Source of the DNA: Sapria himalayana
Lineage: Eukaryota > Streptophyta > Magnoliopsida > Malpighiales > Rafflesiaceae
Direction of reading: 5' to 3'
Assembly: GCA_029783825.1 (NCBI GenBank)
Contig: JAREIK010002665.1
Span: 170,441-234,440, forward strand
DNA length: 64,000 bases
The notes under the pieces were generated by a model. It saw nothing but the letters and a program-made list of their open reading frames with translations, was not told where the DNA came from and searched no databases. A program made the position numbers and the translations under genes. Positions 11,650-23,795 of the stretch are shown here, piece after piece; position 1 is the first letter of the stretch; each line of letters begins with the position of its first letter.

Positions 11650-12730
11650 CAAAGTCTATCGAGTAATGTTGACACAAAGATGATTGGCCAAAATGGAAAG
11701 ATATAATTGAAGCAGGATTGAATTTTCTTTCAAAACACGAAGTTTTTGGTCCTAATGTATGTATACCTTATGGTGTCAAAACTATAGGATACAAATGGGT
11801 ATTTGTGTGAAAATGAGACATGACAAATAAAGTTGTCAAATATAATGTATGATTAGTTGCACAAGGATTCTCTCAAAGACCTGAACTTGATTATGAAAAG
11901 ACATATTCTCTTAAAGTGGATTCAACTACTTTTCAATATTTAATTAGCCTAACAATATGTGAAAATCTTGGTATGTGTTTAATGAATGTAGTTATGGCTT
12001 ATTTATATGAACTACTTGACAGTGACATTTACATGAAAATCCCAGAAGGATTAAAATTACCTGCAAAACATAATTCAGGTCCTCAAGAACTTTACTTGAT
12101 AAAATTATGCAGATCTATATATGGGTTGAAATAATCTGGATGCGTGTGGTATAATAGTCTTAGTGTATATTTATTGTGAAAAGTGCATAAGAATGATCCC
12201 CTTTGCCCATGTGTATTTATTAAGAGGCCTGGATCTGAGTTCGTTATAATTGTAAATTATGTTGATGACCTAAATATTATTGGAACTACCAATGAGCTTT
12301 CAGAAGTAATAGGCAACTTGAAGAAAGAATTTGAGATGAAAAATCTCAGAAAAATAAAACTTTGCCTTGATTTGCAAATTGAACACTTAGAAAATGAAAT
12401 TTGTATTCATCAATTAGTTTATATATCAAATGTATTGAAATGATTTTATATGGATAATATCCATCCATTAAGCACTCCAATGGTTGTAAGGTCATTAGAT
12501 ATGAATAAATATACTTTCCGACATTGGATGGATGATGAAGAGCTTCATGGTCCTAAAGTATCATATCTTAGTGATATTGGAGCACTAATATTTTTTGCAA
12601 GTCATACACGACATGATATATCATTTTCTATAAATTTGTTAGCAAGATATAGTTCTTGTCCAACAAGAAGGCATTGGAATGGAGTTAAACATATAGTAAG
12701 GTATCTTTGAAGTATGATGGATATGGGCCT
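11650..12730 (+). pseudogene. Copia C reverse transcriptase, broken by stops
   Basis: Three open stretches cover the RVT_2 domain: 11916-12134 (CENLGMCLMNVVMAYLYEL, ending CRSIYGLK), 12183-12443 (containing the active-site-like YVDDLNIIGT), and 12450-12710 (HTRHDISFSINLLARYSS). The order is that of copia RT palm and thumb. Separating stops (TAA after IYGLK at 12132; TGA near 12441) inactivate it. The first catalytic aspartate position before AYLYE appears changed: VVMAYLYEL is found where the family has a VKTAFLYGDL-type motif. Confidence 0.85.
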
Positions 12731-13259
12731 ATATTATCCCAATGTACCCAAAGTAGAATTAATTGGATATGCAAATACGGGATATATGTCTGACCCTCAT
12801 AATCCTTGATCACAAATAGGCTATTTGTACACGTGCGGTGATGTAGCCATTTCATGACATTCTACAAAACAATCAATTACCGCCACATTTTCTAATCATG
12901 CAGAAAGCTTAGCAATTAATGAAGCAAGTCGGAAATATTTTTGGTTAAGATCTATAATACATCATATTCGAGGGTCGATTGATTTGTCTTTTAGCAAGGA
13001 GGTCCCGACAACCTTGTATAAAGATAATGTTGCATGCATTGTTCAATTAAAAAATGAGTACATTAACGTGGATAGAACAAAACATATATCACCAAAATTC
13101 TTTTTCATTCATGATCTTCAAAATAAGGGTGATATTGATGTTCAATCAATTCGTTCAACTAATAATCTAACAGATTTATTCACCAAGGCTCTACCTACTG
13201 CACTATTTGAAAGGCTAATTCATAGCATTGGAATACACATGCTCAGAGATTTAAAGTGA
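12731..13259 (+). pseudogene. Copia C RNase H remnant
   Basis: The open stretch 12984-13259 contains TLYKDNVACIVQLK, RTKHISPKFFF and LTDLFTKALP, the C-terminal copia RNase H signature, ending at TGA 13257-13259. The N-terminal part (12731-12980) is broken by stops. It lies about 100 bp before the 3' LTR, as expected. Confidence 0.85.
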
Positions 13260-13360
13260 TATTTTATACTATACTTTTTTTTTCTTCACTATGGTTTTTC
13301 CCAATGAGTTTTTCTGGTAAGGTTTTTAATGAGGTAGTATCATGGACATCCAATGGGCAA

Positions 13361-13666
13361 TATTATGAATTATATTATGGATGTCCCTAAACTATCCATT
13401 AATCTCTTACTATTGATATTCTTGTGATTCTTATTATTCATATATTAATGTGTATTATTTGACATGGATTAATATGTATTCATTGGTATATTTATTTGTG
13501 TAATGATGTATATATTAATTGACATAATATACATATTAATGTATTTATGTATTAAATTCTATAAATAGGGAGCTTTTGTATGAGTCAGTAGATACTTAAA
13601 GGAATAAGAAATCTCTCTCTTGTTTCTCCTATATCTCTCGCTCTCTTGTCCTTCTATTTCATAATA
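13361..13666 (+). repeat. 3' LTR of copia C
   Basis: Aligns with 8208-8523. It includes TATAAATA at 13560 and ends CTATTTCATAATA. The leading TG is lost (TATTATGAAT in place of a TG start). The two LTRs differ by many substitutions and small indels, indicating an old insertion. Confidence 0.75.
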
Positions 13667-13938
13667 ATATTCATAATGCAACATAAATTACAACATACTT
13701 GCGTATTTATTTTTTCTTTAAAATATAAAAAAAATTAAATTGGGTAAGTTCTTTTCCATGACCCATCCTTAAAAATTCTTTCGAAAATAAAAATTTGAGT
13801 AACCAATTGGCCGAGTATGGGATATTTTCTCCTCCCATTCCTAAATATTTTTCATTGGGAAAGCTGAATTCTCAAAATTTAATAATTTGAAATATTGGAC
13901 CTCAATCTAGATTTCATGATTGAGCTAGGCTCCCGGGT
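13667..13938. other. Unannotated AT-rich spacer
   Basis: No gene or element terminus is recognised between the copia 3' LTR and the 37-bp tandem repeat. Confidence 0.4.
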
Positions 13939-14012
13939 CCGCTCCTTAAGCATCAATACAATACTACCCATTGCCCCGCTCCTTAAGCATCAATACAATA
14001 CTACCCATTGCC
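13939..14012. repeat. 37-bp tandem duplication, two copies
   Basis: The unit begins CCGCTCCTTAAGCATCAATA and is repeated exactly with period 37. A third unit starts (CCGCTCAAC) but diverges at once. It looks like a recent slippage or unequal exchange product. Confidence 0.9.
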
Positions 14013-14097
14013 CCGCTCAACCAATATGCTAGTTGAGTTCTAAACTGTATGGTACTAAATGAGCACTCATCATTAGGCATCAATCATTAGAGAAGAC

Positions 14098-14558
14098 TAG
14101 AGATATCAAGTAGGCATGATGATCCATGCATGACATGTAACACAACCTACAGTATGGCTCAATTCAGTCATGTCAAGTACAACACAACAAACTCTAGAAC
14201 TATACATGGACCAACTTCATGCCGGCCCATGGCACGACTTGTGCAAAGTCATGTCTGGATTGCATAGGCCATGTGTTTAGCACTCCAACATGAAAACAAT
14301 AGTACTACTCACTCTCACTGCCCATTGCTAGTGTCATGGCCAAGTTGCTAGCAACTTAGTCCATGGCCGATCTGATACAGCTCAATTTGAGCCAACATAG
14401 CCTCTCATGCCTGGTTGAGGAAATCAAGGTATAGCGTTGGGCTAAGCCTACCTCACATGTTGTCATGCCTACACGACATAGCTCAGGCACCTAATTCTTG
14501 TCATGTTCGACACGGTGATCTGATTGGGCCACAAAAAATCAGGTTGTCCTGATCTATA
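14098..14558. mobile_element. Short non-autonomous hAT element (about 461 bp)
   Basis: The left terminus TAGAGATATCAAGTAGG is a good plant hAT end. The right end GTTGTCCTGATCTATA is a weaker inverted match. Flanking octamers GAGAAGAC (14090-14097) and GGGATGAC (14559-14566) agree at 6 of 8 positions. The interior is rich in GCATGA, GGCCATG and CATGCC motifs like the other hAT subterminal regions here, and has no reading frame. Confidence 0.6.
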
Positions 14559-14566
14559 GGGATGAC

Positions 14567-15985
14567 CCCCATGCTCCAAACAACCCAAGATTATATGAAT
14601 GTTTCCCGAAAACAAATAAAATGGTATTTTTATATAGGATTCAAAAATATTAAAAAAAATATAATTTCATTATTGTTACCATGACACAATGTATTAGGCA
14701 CCAACTATTAGAGAAGGTCTTCATTAGTTATTTTAAAATTATTATATATGTCAGGTATATAATTGATTGGTGCAATTGAAGTTTTAAAAGTTCCAATACT
14801 CAATCTGAGATAATTTTTCTATTTTAAATTTATTTTCTTTTAACAAAGATAAATTTTGTTGAAAATTAAATTATTAGAATCAATTTTTATTAGATTTAAA
14901 TTCTGAAATTTACCAAATTATTTTAATTAATTCTAACTATAGGTCTATATTATAATACAATATAAAATTCAACACATTCCAACATCATATATAAATTCAA
15001 ATAATTTTAAAAAAATCAATCCAATAATATTGTAATAAATCCAGTACGAATCAAAATGTATGTTACATACTTATTCACAAATAAATATTCATGTATAGTT
15101 AACATACTGAAACTATGCTTTGAACAAATAATATAAATTTCTAAAATATAAAACCTTGGAAAATAGAAATTCCAAAACAAAATACACAAACCTAGGATTT
15201 TAGGTGAAAACTCTAAATATTTATATAGGTTATTTTTTAGGCTAGTTATTTTTTTTTATTAGCAATTCAACAGAATTTCGGCAATACAATTTATGCTAAT
15301 TTTGGACATAAAGAAGAGAATTTTTGTCCAAAATTCTTTGGAAAATATTATGGTAGTAACCTAGAGCTATTAAACGGGTTGTGCCACTAGTTATAATAGC
15401 TCCATTTTCTAGACAAAAATAATCTAAATAAAGTTAAAATTTTCAATAAAAATTAAAGACAAATAAATATGATAATATGTCATTGCTCATCCTTGAGTAC
15501 TGTCAAATAAACATTAAGTCATATATAAGTGAATATAATTATTAACAATTATTAGTAGCAATGTTATGTTCTTAGCTCTCAGAGTTGCTTCATTCATCTT
15601 ACATTTAAATTTTATTATTTATCATCAACTTATTTTTAGATCAACTCTTCCTTAGTTTGCGTATGAGCAGAGCATAGCTAAAAACTTTTAATTCACCATA
15701 GTTACATTAAAATAAGTTTATCAAACCTATTTAATGATTTCATAATCTATTTTATTAGGATTTTAAAACCATATTAGTATAATAAAAAATTAGTAGCATA
15801 AGATTTTTTTTCATTTATGCATATAGAGGCTTTATCAGGGTTGTCTCACTTTCTTTATCTCTTTTTTTCATTCTTCAATGTCATTCATTTAATTTGATAC
15901 AAATACACATATTTATGATGTAGACATCTGATCACTCATGCATACTCTGGTGGTTCATGCATGGTCCTGGTGGCTTATTCATTAT
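14567..15985. other. AT-rich intergenic stretch, nothing recognised
   Basis: No domain, RNA or element end is visible on either strand. Long A and T runs dominate. Confidence 0.45.
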
Positions 15986-16255
15986 CACTAATTAGAGTAG
16001 TAATGCATACACATACCTTATGTCAATCATTCTATACAAAAGTACTTTTGGTTACTAAGCAACAATTAAAGGCAATGAAGTACTCTCTTTTTTTTATTCT
16101 TTCCTTTTCAATCTGGTTACTTAATATCATAACTAATTAGAGTAGTATTGCGTGCTTATACAGTGTGTTACTATTTTACTCAGAAGTACACATAGGGCTC
16201 ATGACACTTTTGGTTACTAAGTAACAACTTAAGGCAGTGGAGTAGTCACTTTTGC
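15985..16255. repeat. Diverged local duplication (period about 145 bp)
   Basis: Two adjacent segments share CTAATTAGAGTAGTA (about 15991 and 16135) and TTTTGGTTACTAAG-AACAA (about 16046 and 16208), followed by AAGGCAGTGG or AAGGCAATGA. The copies are diverged and contain no reading frame. Confidence 0.7.
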
Positions 16256-17399
16256 CTTTTTTCACAACCCTTTCAGACTTAATCCTTACTTTGTATTTCA
16301 ATTATTCTCCTATATTTTTTTATTTCTTAGTTTTCTAATTTAGCAAGAAAGCTTAACAAAATATTTTTCAAATCATAAGTCTTCCTTTAGTTAAAAGTTC
16401 CCAATTTTAATTAAAAGAACTCAAGTATCATTTAATGTGCATTTATAGGGAATAGATAGATCTTAAAAATAAGCTAAGTATTTATTTTTTGAATTTTTTA
16501 GCACAATGTTCACTTAACTTCATTTTATCACTTGTTGACTACCAAACTAATAGACCGATATAAAAATTCAAAAAATTAAATTGATTTGACTTGAAATATC
16601 ATAAAAGGGATAACGAGACTCCCCTTAAGCTTATCCATTATTATTATTTATTGTCTTTGTTGGACTTTGTTGCTTTTGCAATTCTTTAGTTTTTGATTAT
16701 AGAAAAATCTTATTAGGAAGCTTAGTGAGGATCACTGCTACTCTTAGGAATCCCATTTAATCATCCTTTAACCAACTTCAAAATTTTCTACGAAAAAATA
16801 AAATTAAATATTTTTATACTATGGATGATTGCCTTCACAAAGAGCTTACTTTTAGTTTTCAGTCAATATTCTTCCCCATTTTCATGGTTCTTTTAATGAG
16901 TTAGATGCCTTTTCTCTCTCCACTTCTTTGTTTAAATAGTATTTAGTTCATTGTTTATTTACTAGAGACTTTTTTATGACTAATCAGTTTGTAGTTCCAT
17001 TATTTTAGGTGGACAAACATCTAATATTGTGAAGGGACTAGACCATATTAATTTTAATTTGATAGGAAAAGGTTTTACTGTTGAATTGAATATTTAAGAC
17101 TTTATGTCCTTGCTGAAATTCCCTATTTTGAATTTTATTATCATTTTTTTTTTGTTTTTTCCATATAAACTTTAGTACTTTCATAAGAAAACATTTTCAT
17201 TTCTTTCATATCATTCAATTAAACTGTCTTATTTTTCACTCACAACTTATAAATAAAAATTTAGCTTCTTCAAAACATAATATGTTGTATGTTTTGAACT
17301 ATATCTTCAATACCTAAAATTTTTGGCAAGTCATCCAAAAATCATCCTCTATGGAGACATTCCCAATGAGGTTTTGAGAGTTGTTATATAAGCAAACAA
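16256..17399. other. Unassigned AT-rich stretch downstream of the Athila-like integrase
   Basis: Because the neighbouring gypsy remnant reads on the minus strand, this would be its 3' portion. I see no LTR signature, env-like frame or other domain. Confidence 0.35.
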
Positions 17400-17960
17400 G
17401 GCATAATCAAGTCTCAAAGACCAATATATTTTACTAAGATTCACTATTTTTTTCAGAATCTATTTGATTTATCAATTGCATAGTTTAGTTTGTCCCCTTG
17501 TATGAGGGTGGTATGATGTAGCAATCCAATGATATACTTCATACATAACTAATACTCTTTCAAATAACGTATTATTTAAATGCATTTCTTCATCACTAAT
17601 AGTTACTTGAGGTATACCAAATGTGGGAAACAAATTTTTAAAAACTTAAACACAATTTTAGAATCATTAGTTGGACTTGGACATGCCAAGGCTTACACTT
17701 TTTTTATATATAAACTATATCAACTAGAATGAATAGATTCCCTAAGGATGAACATGGAGGAAATAGTCTAATGAAGTATATACCTCATATAACAAACTAC
17801 TCAACCTCTAGTATGCCATTTAAATATATTTCACGCTTTCATGATATATTTCCTACAAATTACACTTATCACAAGTCTTGACTAGTTTATGAGAATCCTT
17901 AAAAAGTATTTGTCAATAATAATTTGATTAAAAAATTTGGATATAGTTCTTAATCCTCTA
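17400..17960 (-). pseudogene. Ty3-gypsy (Athila/Tat-like) integrase remnant
   Basis: The minus strand, read across frames, gives the integrase order of Athila-like elements: a zinc-binding end (SQDL, then GNIS, where the family has CDRCQRTGNIS), LNGILEVE followed by FVI-GIYFIRLFPP (family: PILEVELFDVWGIDFMGPFPP), ILVDIVY, then YTSSNY and CYIIPPSYKG-TN (family: ATPYHPQTSGQ). Nearly every line has a stop, so it is a very old relic. The position corresponding to the first catalytic Asp reads Tyr (GIYF for GIDF). It is cut at its upstream side by the hAT element starting at 17987. Confidence 0.65.
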
Positions 17961-17986
17961 AAATATTTATAATAAGTGATTGGGTG

Positions 17987-18125
17987 TAAGGATGGAAGAT
18001 TGTTTCATCCTCGCCCCACCCTACCTGGACTCACCTAGAATGGGGTAGAAATTTTCTACAAATAATATTGGTGGGCGGGGATGAAAAATAATTTTTGCTC
18101 CATGGTGGAGTTAGGGTATAGAATA
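17987..18125. mobile_element. Left part of a hAT MITE split by copia A
   Basis: Terminus TAAGGATGGAAGATTG starts at 17987 and is preceded by ATTGGGTG (17979-17986). The right part (31985-32245) ends in the inverted match (TAGGCATGGAAATGGG on the minus strand) and is followed by GTTGAGTG (32246-32253), matching 6 of 8. Both parts carry CCCCACCC/GGGGTGGG-type sequence. Without the nested insertion the element is roughly 0.4 kb with no coding capacity. Confidence 0.7.
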
Positions 18126-18348
18126 TGTAGTATATAATTTATTTTGTTATCTGTTTCCTTAATCCTCTATATTATTTCTCTATTTTATTTATAGGTACAT
18201 GTATTAATATGTTGAGAGGTTGGATACGTATAATTGGGACAATAATTGGGGTCTTGCTGCTCGGTAGTGGGCTAGAAAAATTTTTGGAGCATGATCCAGT
18301 CCTATCTAATGATCTGACTCATTTTTGTTTTATGTAAAACCATAATTG
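18126..18348 (+). repeat. 5' LTR of copia A, left piece
   Basis: Starts TGTAGTATATAATTT and matches 31481-31700 (shared TTATTTCTCTATTTTATTTATAGG and a TACTAATATGTTGAGA-like phrase). It breaks off at CATAATTG, where copia B begins. The last five bases, AATTG, are the target duplication of copia B. Confidence 0.9.
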
Positions 18349-19849
18349 TGTTGGGATTTCAGGCAGAATATCCAATTTAATTGGAACATAAACACATCGG
18401 AATTTATAATTTTTATCCCTTAATCCACCAAGGATCATATGCATTTCATAAAAACTTGAAGGAAGGGTAAATGAAATTTACCTTTTGTAGATCGATTCAT
18501 CAAGCCTTCAAAGTGTGCGTCTTGGTTTATTCGGATCTTCAATGGTGCTGCCTTTCTGAAAAATAACCACCCTCTACAAGTATTCACACATGAATAAATA
18601 ATGAACGATCTTGTTGAATGCTAGTTCAGATTCATCTTCTCAAAATGAAAGAGTTTTTCTCTGTTTTATAAAAGATGACTACTTGCATCAAATATGTGTC
18701 ACACATATATATACAAGTCTGCTAGGGTTTTAGTCATAAATAAATTTAATTATATATTTAAAGCTCTTTTAAATAATAACAATTTAAATTCAAATCCTTA
18801 AAACTTCCTTTTAAATAAATGTATTCATTAAAACTCATGTTCAATGTAACAAATTAATTATTTATTTATATCATGAATTTAAAATCTCTTAAAATAAAAT
18901 TCGAATTTAAATAATAACTAATTGTTATTTGTGATTTAAAATAATCTCATCATTTTAAATTACTATAGAGAGAGTGAAAAACTATAATCATTATTATTTG
19001 TTCTTAATGTGTGACCCTTTAGGTTCAATTAACATTGGCAGCAGGCCTAAATAATATTTTTAATCATGCAAGTCATAAGTGGCCTCTTGCTAGACATTAT
19101 GACTACGAAGTTAAATGAAAAGCTCATGATCCAAGATAACTTTAATATATCTAATGACATAATTCTTTTGTCTCATAATATCTTGAGAGAATATTATAGT
19201 ATGGACAAAGTCAACCTTATATCATTCAATCTTTAATTACTTAAAACCTAATTAGACTGACTAAACAAATGATATTGATCTCCATCAATTCATTTGAGCA
19301 CGACCATGTGTTTCTTAGTCTCAATTATCGAGGGGACCCAGAAATATCTTTCTTTTAATAACAGGGACAAATTCAATCTTAATCACTTAGATCTTACTAC
19401 ATAATTCTTATTATGTTCAAGTATGACCTTTATAGTCGTCTGATTAAAGATAATGCTTAATTATATCAAAACAAAATATTCATTATGTTGAGAACTATAG
19501 CAATCTCAGGTCAAAGGATTTAATAACATAACTATTAGAGATTAACTTATGACTTGATCCATGAATTAATCTCAAGATGGGTCTATCTAATATTTGTTCT
19601 CAACAAATAGATATAAATTTGATTTGTATCTCATACACATATTCATCGCATACATATCAATCAAACTTTATACAAATCTTAATTCATTATTATTCACATA
19701 ACAATAACCAATCAAATATATTTAGAATAATTAGAATATTACTAAAGGATATTATATATAATAAACATGCAAATCATAATAGTAATTAAATCTTACAAAT
19801 AATCAAAATACTATGTTCATACGATAGGCCTAGAGCACTGTTACTAACA
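18349..19849 (-). repeat. 3' LTR of copia B (left copy)
   Basis: On the plus strand it runs from TGTTGGGATTTCAGG to TGTTACTAACA, the expected TG...CA ends in inverse orientation. It aligns end to end with 25391-26931. It contains a long AT-rich middle and no reading frame of note. Confidence 0.9.
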
Positions 19850-19863
19850 ATCCCCACTTGAGC
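19850..19863 (-). other. Polypurine tract of copia B
   Basis: Reading on the minus strand, CTCAAGTGGGGAT abuts the LTR start TGTTAGTAAC. This is the typical copia plus-strand primer site. Confidence 0.75.
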
Positions 19864-20560
19864 TAGGTCGATTCATCAATGTATCTAATACATATGAACC
19901 TAGCATGATGATCATGCTTTGATTGTGGTAGAGGCTTAGTCAATGGATCAGCAACATTATCATCTATTGGGAACTCTACATATCTTAATGTCACCTCTCT
20001 CAAAGATATCTTGAATGAAATGATAATGCCTAAGAATGTGTTTGGATCTTTGATGTGATCTAGGTTCCTTTGCTTGTGCAATAACACCATTATTGTCACA
20101 ATAAGCATTAATAGGATCTGTAATACTAGGAACCACTCCAAGGTCAATAATGAATTTCTTGATCCAAACTACTTCCTTTGCTGCATCAGATGCTATAATG
20201 CATTTAGCTTCAATTGTATAATCATCAATAGTACTTTGCTTTGAACTTTCCTAGCTAACTACACCACCATTTAAACAAAACACATATCCCGACTATGATC
20301 AGAAGTTATTTTGTCAGATTGGAAGCTTGTATCTATGTAACCATTTACAACCAGATCATCTTCCAATCTACTATACACCAATAACATATTTTTAGACCCT
20401 CTTAGATACTTTAGAATGTTTTTGACAACTATTTAGTGACTCTCACCGGGATCTGACTAGTATCTACTTGTTATGCTTAAAGCATAAGATACATCTAGTC
20501 TATTTCACAATAAGGCATATATGATAGATCCTAATGCTAAGGCATAAAGAATCTTACTCA
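19863..20560 (-). pseudogene. Copia B RNase H remnant
   Basis: The open stretch 19863-20147 ends with VEFPIDDNVADPLTKPLPQ, the copia RNase H C-terminal signature, then a short tail. The N-terminal half reads in another frame (the KERNLDHIK-like segment), showing a frameshift. Upstream to about 20560 the frame is repeatedly stopped. Confidence 0.85.
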
Positions 20561-21450
20561 TTCGCTCTCGCTCATCTTTAGTATTAGGACATTGAGATTT
20601 GTTAAGAGGAATACCAAGAGATATGCGCAAGTATCATCTCTTGGAATCTTGCATACTAAATCATTTCAATACTTTGTCTATGTAAGTACTTTGACTTAGA
20701 CCAATCAGCCTCTTAGATCTATTTATATAGATCTTTATCTCCAGGATATAGGCAGTTTCGCCTAAGTCTTTCATTGAGAAACACTTTCCTAACCAAGACT
20801 TGATATTCTGCAAGGTAGGGATATCATTGTTAATGAGTAAAATAACATCAACATATAAGATCAAAAATATAATATGCTCCCACTAATTTTCTTATAAACA
20901 CAAGGCTCATCTTTTTTTTTGACAAATCTAAACCCTTTGACTAATTCATCAAAATGAAGATTCCAACTCTGAGAAACCTACTTCAAACCATAAATGGATC
21001 TTTGAAGCTTGCATACTTTACCATAATTCTTAGGTTGTATAAAACCCTCAGGTTATGTCATGTACACAACATCAAGTAAGTTTCTATTAAGAAATGTAGT
21101 TTTAACATCTATTTGTCAAATCTCATAATCATAATATGCAGCAATATCAATAAAAATTTTGATAGACTTAAGTATAGTTACAGGTAAAAAAGTTTCATCA
21201 TAGTATTTACCATGAGTTTATTTGAAACAATTTGTAACTAGCATTGCTTTGTAAGTATGTACTTTGTCATCCATGTCAATTTTATTTTTTAAAACCCATT
21301 TTCACCCAATGGTCTTTGTACTTTCAGGTGGGTCAATCAAGGTTTATACCAAATTATTATACTTGGATTAAATTTTAGACTTCATGGACTCTAATCTTTT
21401 CTCAGATTTTGGATCCAACATAGCCTCTTGATAGGTAGTGGGTTCATTTT
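20561..21450 (-). pseudogene. Copia B reverse transcriptase remnant
   Basis: The open stretch 20661-20864 contains ILYVDVILLINNDIP, where the family has a YVDDILLIGND-type active site, so the second Asp of the YVDD motif is Val here. It is followed by KCFSMKDLGETAYILEI and GLSQSTYIDKVLK. Sequence to about 21450 carries the RT N-terminal region with stops. The changed active site would abolish polymerase activity. Confidence 0.85.
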
Positions 21451-21456
21451 GATCCA

Positions 21457-22600
21457 CTAACAATACATCATTGTTATAGTCATAAGAAATCTATATCTCT
21501 CGGGCTCATGACTTATCCTATCAGATCTACGTAAATTTTGTGCTTTAGGAGGTGTGTCAGCAATATTTTGTTGACTATGAGTGTCCATAAGCAGTTCAAT
21601 ATTTATTATCTTGTGGATCTCGAAATTCTTTAAGTTGTACCTTACTTCCACTGGTTCCTTTAAAAATAAATTCCCTTTCTAGATAGACACCATTCCAAGC
21701 AACAAACACTTTGTTCTTTATGAGATTGTAAATGTAGTATCACTTAGTCTCTTTAGGATACCTCACAAAAAGATATTTATCAAATTTGAAACTTGATGTT
21801 TTACATAAGCCTCACAATCCCAAACCTAAATAAAAGACAAACAACGTCTTTTACCAATTTACATCTCATATGATTTCTTTTTAACAGCTTTGGATGGAAC
21901 TCAATTTAGTGTGAACGTAGCTTTTTCAAGTGCATAATGCCAAGCGGTAAATGGAAGATCTATTGAACTCATCATAGATCGAACCATATTTAATAAAGTT
22001 TGATTCATCCTCTCAGACACACCATTCCATTGTGGTGTTACAGGGGGGGGGGGGTTAATTATGAAATGATTCTATAAGTTCTAAGATAGTCATCAAATTC
22101 TTAGCTCAAATATTTGTCACCTCGATCAGATCAAAGTGTTTTGATTGCTTTGCAATGTTGGTTTTATACTTCATTTTTAAAAGATTTGAACATTTCAAAT
22201 AATTTAGATTTATGTCTCATCAAGTAGACATAACAATATCTGTTGAAGTCATCAGTAAATGTAATGAAGTACTTGTAAACTCCTCTATACCTTGAACTTA
22301 GAGGTCCACATACATTTGTATGTATGAGATCTAATAATTCATTGGCCCTTTCGCTATGTCCAGTAAAGAGATCCTTTATCATCTTACTCAATAGACAAAA
22401 TTCACACTTATCATATGAATAAAAATCAAATGAATTCAAAAGTCCAACTTGATAGAGTTTTGAGATACGTTTCTCATTTATATGAACAAGGCGACAATGT
22501 CAATGATAGATTGAATTTAAATCACTTGAATTAAATTTCTTAGTAGTTATGTTATAGACATTAAAATCATTAGAATTTTGAAGGTTCATGACATAAAAAC
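21457..22600 (-). pseudogene. Copia B integrase and linker remnant
   Basis: The stretch 21457-21651 holds the integrase-RT linker (LRRSDRISHEPERY). The stretch 22164-22439 holds the zinc-binding end (CEFCLLSKM) and core start (DLIHTNVCGPLSSRYRG, YFITFTDDFNRYCYVYLM). The region between is broken and includes a 12-base G run at 22043-22054. The first catalytic Asp appears as Asn in LIHTNVCGP (family: LIHTDVCGP). Confidence 0.85.
22043..22054. repeat. Poly-G homopolymer, 12 bases
   Basis: A run of G on the plus strand within the broken integrase coding sequence of copia B. Confidence 0.85.
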
Positions 22601-22622
22601 CATTCTAAAAATAGGCATTTGA

Positions 22623-23795
22623 TTAGAACATGTCTTTATGAAAAATTAAGTAATTATTATTCTTAATAATAAAAGAAAAACCATCATTATCTAAACAAAA
22701 AATTGAAATAATATTTCTGCATATTGTAGGAACATAATAACAATTATCCAAAACTAACAAAAGCCCACTAGGCAAAGTAAGTTCATAACTTCCTACAACC
22801 AAAGTAACAAATTTTGCTCCTTTGCTCACTCATAGATCAACTTTTCCCTTCTTTAATTGTGTACTCCTTTTGAGTCCCTACACATATGTACAAATATGTG
22901 ATCCACATACAGTATCTAATACCCAGGAACTAGAAGGAGAAAAATTAATTTGTATAACATAAATACCTGAAGAACTAATCTCACTAGTTTTCTTCTTCAG
23001 ATCCTCTAATAATAGCTTGTAGTTTCTTTTCCAATGGTCAGGTTCATTACAAAAAAAACAAACACCTTCCCTTGGGGCTTTTGCCTTGGGTTTAGGTTGA
23101 GCATTGGGTTTTTCTCTTCCCTTGCCCTTGCCCTTGCCCTTGTCATTTTTCTTGATCTTGAAGCCCTTTCTATTTTGAACCATTAGAACATGACCAGACT
23201 TGGATTTAACATTTTGCTCAGTAATTTTAAGCATCGTATACATCTTAAAAATAGATTTGTTCATTTTATTCATGTTATAATTCATGAAAAATTGGCCATA
23301 ACTATCAAAAAGTAAATTCATGATCAAATTAGTTGCTAATTCTTAGCTCAATGGAAATCCAAACCTATTAAGGTGCTTAATATAGCCTTATATTTTTAGA
23401 ATATGAGCACTAACTGAAGCACCCTCATCCATCATGCAATAATGCAATGCCTTGGTATTCTCATACCTTTCTTGCCTTACTTGTTGCTTGAACATTTATT
23501 TAAGATTGAAGATCATATTTAAAGCGTTCATATTTTCCATATCCTTCTGAAGTTCAGAACTCATGGTAGCTAGAATCAAGTATGCAACATCAATAGAGTT
23601 ATTATGATGCTTCTCATAAGCATTCTTATCATCTTTACGAGCATTATCAACTAGTTCTTTATGGAGAGGTTCATCCTAAACATAAAGCTTCCTTTCTTGT
23701 TTGAACATAATTCTCAAATTTTGAAACCAGTCAAGAAAGTTAGTCATAATAAGGTTATCCATCTCAAGAATTGATCGTAGTGACATAGTAAAATT
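22623..23795 (-). pseudogene. Copia B gag, zinc knuckle and protease remnant
   Basis: Reading on the minus strand from about 23795, gag is recognisable through the MSLRSILEMDNLIMTNFLDW start, a lysine-rich region, and a knuckle CFFCNEPDHWKRNYK in which the final Cys is Tyr. This is followed by the protease signature SSSWVLDTVCGSHICTYV at about 22878-22930 (family: LDTGCGSHIC), so Gly of the active site is Val. The segment 22623-22829 (SYELTLPSGLLLVLDNCYYVP) is the spacer between protease and integrase. Stops separate the parts. Confidence 0.85.

Larger units (their letters stand above)
8208..13666 (+). mobile_element. Ty1-copia retrotransposon C, both LTRs, decayed coding region
   Basis: A 5' LTR (about 8208-8523), a PBS-like site, gag, protease, integrase, reverse transcriptase, RNase H and a 3' LTR (about 13361-13666) follow in copia order on the plus strand. 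Domain order (integrase before RT) identifies copia rather than gypsy. The purine tract before the 3' LTR is weak (CCAATGGGCAATA). LTR edges were set by aligning the two LTRs, and I could not find a clean 5-bp target duplication (ATACA left, ATATT right). Many stops show it is dead. It sits upstream of the 45-aa minus-strand frame. Confidence 0.85.
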
